Made by a program: the position numbers and the translations under genes. From assembly GCA_021841985.1 (NCBI GenBank), contig JAKCCP010000047.1, positions 1 to 5,161 of the forward strand: a stretch of 5,161 bases of DNA, in the 5' to 3' direction. The first letter of the stretch is position 1, and every line of letters begins with the position of its first letter. The stretch is from Pseudomonadota bacterium (GTDB lineage Bacteria > Pseudomonadota > Alphaproteobacteria > Acetobacterales > Acetobacteraceae). Below, piece after piece: positions 4,668 through 5,161 of this stretch. Under the pieces are notes generated by a model. The model was given only the letters and a program-made list of their open reading frames with translations. It was not told where the DNA came from and did not search any database.

Positions 4668-5161
4668 ATGACAGAGGAAAATTTGCCGCGCCTGCGCAGC
4701 CGGCGCTGGTTCGACGATCCGCACGATCCGGGGATGACCGCGCTCTATATCGAACGCTATCTCAATTTCGGCCTGACGCGCGAGGAGCTGCAATCCGGCA
4801 AGCCGATCATCGGCATTGCCCAGACTGGCTCTGATCTTTCGCCCTGCAACCGCCATCACCTCGACCTCGCCCATCGCGTGCGTGATGGCATTCGTGACGC
4901 CGGTGGCGTGCCACTCGAATTTCCCCTTCATCCCATTCAGGAAACCGGCAAACGCCCGACCGCGGCGCTTGATCGCAATCTCGCCTATCTCGGCCTCGTC
5001 GAGGTGCTGCATGGCTACCCGCTCGATGGCGTGGTGCTCACCACCGGTTGCGACAAAACGACGCCGGCATGCCTGATGGGGGCGGCGACGGTGAATATCC
5101 CGGCGATCGTGCTCTCCGGTGGGCCGATGCTCGATGGCTGGTGGCAGGGAAGGCTCTCGGG
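4668..5161 (+). CDS. IlvD/Edd family dehydratase, likely sugar-acid (L-arabonate type), 3' truncated by window
   Basis: The first 164 codons of an iron-sulfur dehydratase, open to the window edge. Family members remove water from 2,3-dihydroxy acids: dihydroxyacid dehydratase in branched-chain amino acid synthesis, 6-phosphogluconate dehydratase, and aldonate dehydratases for arabonate or xylonate. The motifs [14 protein letters not shown] (about residues 47-61), [11 protein letters not shown] (88-98) and [13 protein letters not shown] (125-137) match the aldonate branch rather than classic IlvD. C60 and C128 fit two of the three cluster cysteines; K130 fits the modified lysine that binds the metal. 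The third cysteine is beyond the window. ATG 4668 is supported by GGAGGG at 4658-4663. The gene lies 82 bases after the DUF815 gene with repeat copy C between them, so it is probably a separate unit. The exact substrate is not certain. Confidence 0.88.
   Translation, partial: MTEENLPRLRSRRWFDDPHDPGMTALYIERYLNFGLTREELQSGKPIIGIAQTGSDLSPCNRHHLDLAHRVRDGIRDAGGVPLEFPLHPIQETGKRPTAALDRNLAYLGLVEVLHGYPLDGVVLTTGCDKTTPACLMGAATVNIPAIVLSGGPMLDGWWQGRLS

Overview
The window looks like an alphaproteobacterial chromosome, probably Acetobacteraceae or a close relative (inference). The evidence is the high-GC coding style, a DUF815 ATPase divergent from yajC, an iron-type superoxide dismutase, and G+C-rich double-hairpin repeats placed just after stop codons. 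No rRNA, tRNA, CRISPR array, transposase or integrase is visible.

Layout, left to right. (1) The 3' end of a Xaa-Pro aminopeptidase gene (1-333, +). (2) A roughly 320-base spacer holding a double-hairpin repeat (copy A), a separate long imperfect hairpin and a possible 35-codon membrane peptide ORF, followed by a DinB-family gene (654-1178, +). (3) An AT-rich stretch (about 1244-2400) on the minus strand. It carries a gene for an Apea-like HEPN-domain protein that is split into two overlapping frames at a run of eight A residues. Removing one A would restore a single 361-aa protein. This is the clearest foreign or accessory DNA in the window and the best candidate for a defence-type function. 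(4) sodB (2566-3171, +), followed by repeat copy B, whose second hairpin and T-rich tail look like an intrinsic terminator. (5) yajC (3259-3630, -), convergent with sodB and divergent from a DUF815 AAA+-like ATPase gene (3731-4585, +). (6) A half copy of the repeat (copy C), then the 5' part of an IlvD/Edd-family dehydratase gene most like sugar-acid (L-arabonate type) dehydratases (4668 to the window edge, +).

The housekeeping genes do not form one pathway: they cover peptide turnover, oxidative-stress defence, a Sec accessory subunit, an uncharacterised ATPase and sugar-acid catabolism. Two things deserve attention. The first is the HEPN gene with its homopolymer frame break. The second is the three-copy repeat, in which a compensatory G:C to C:G stem change between copies A and B supports a conserved folded structure.
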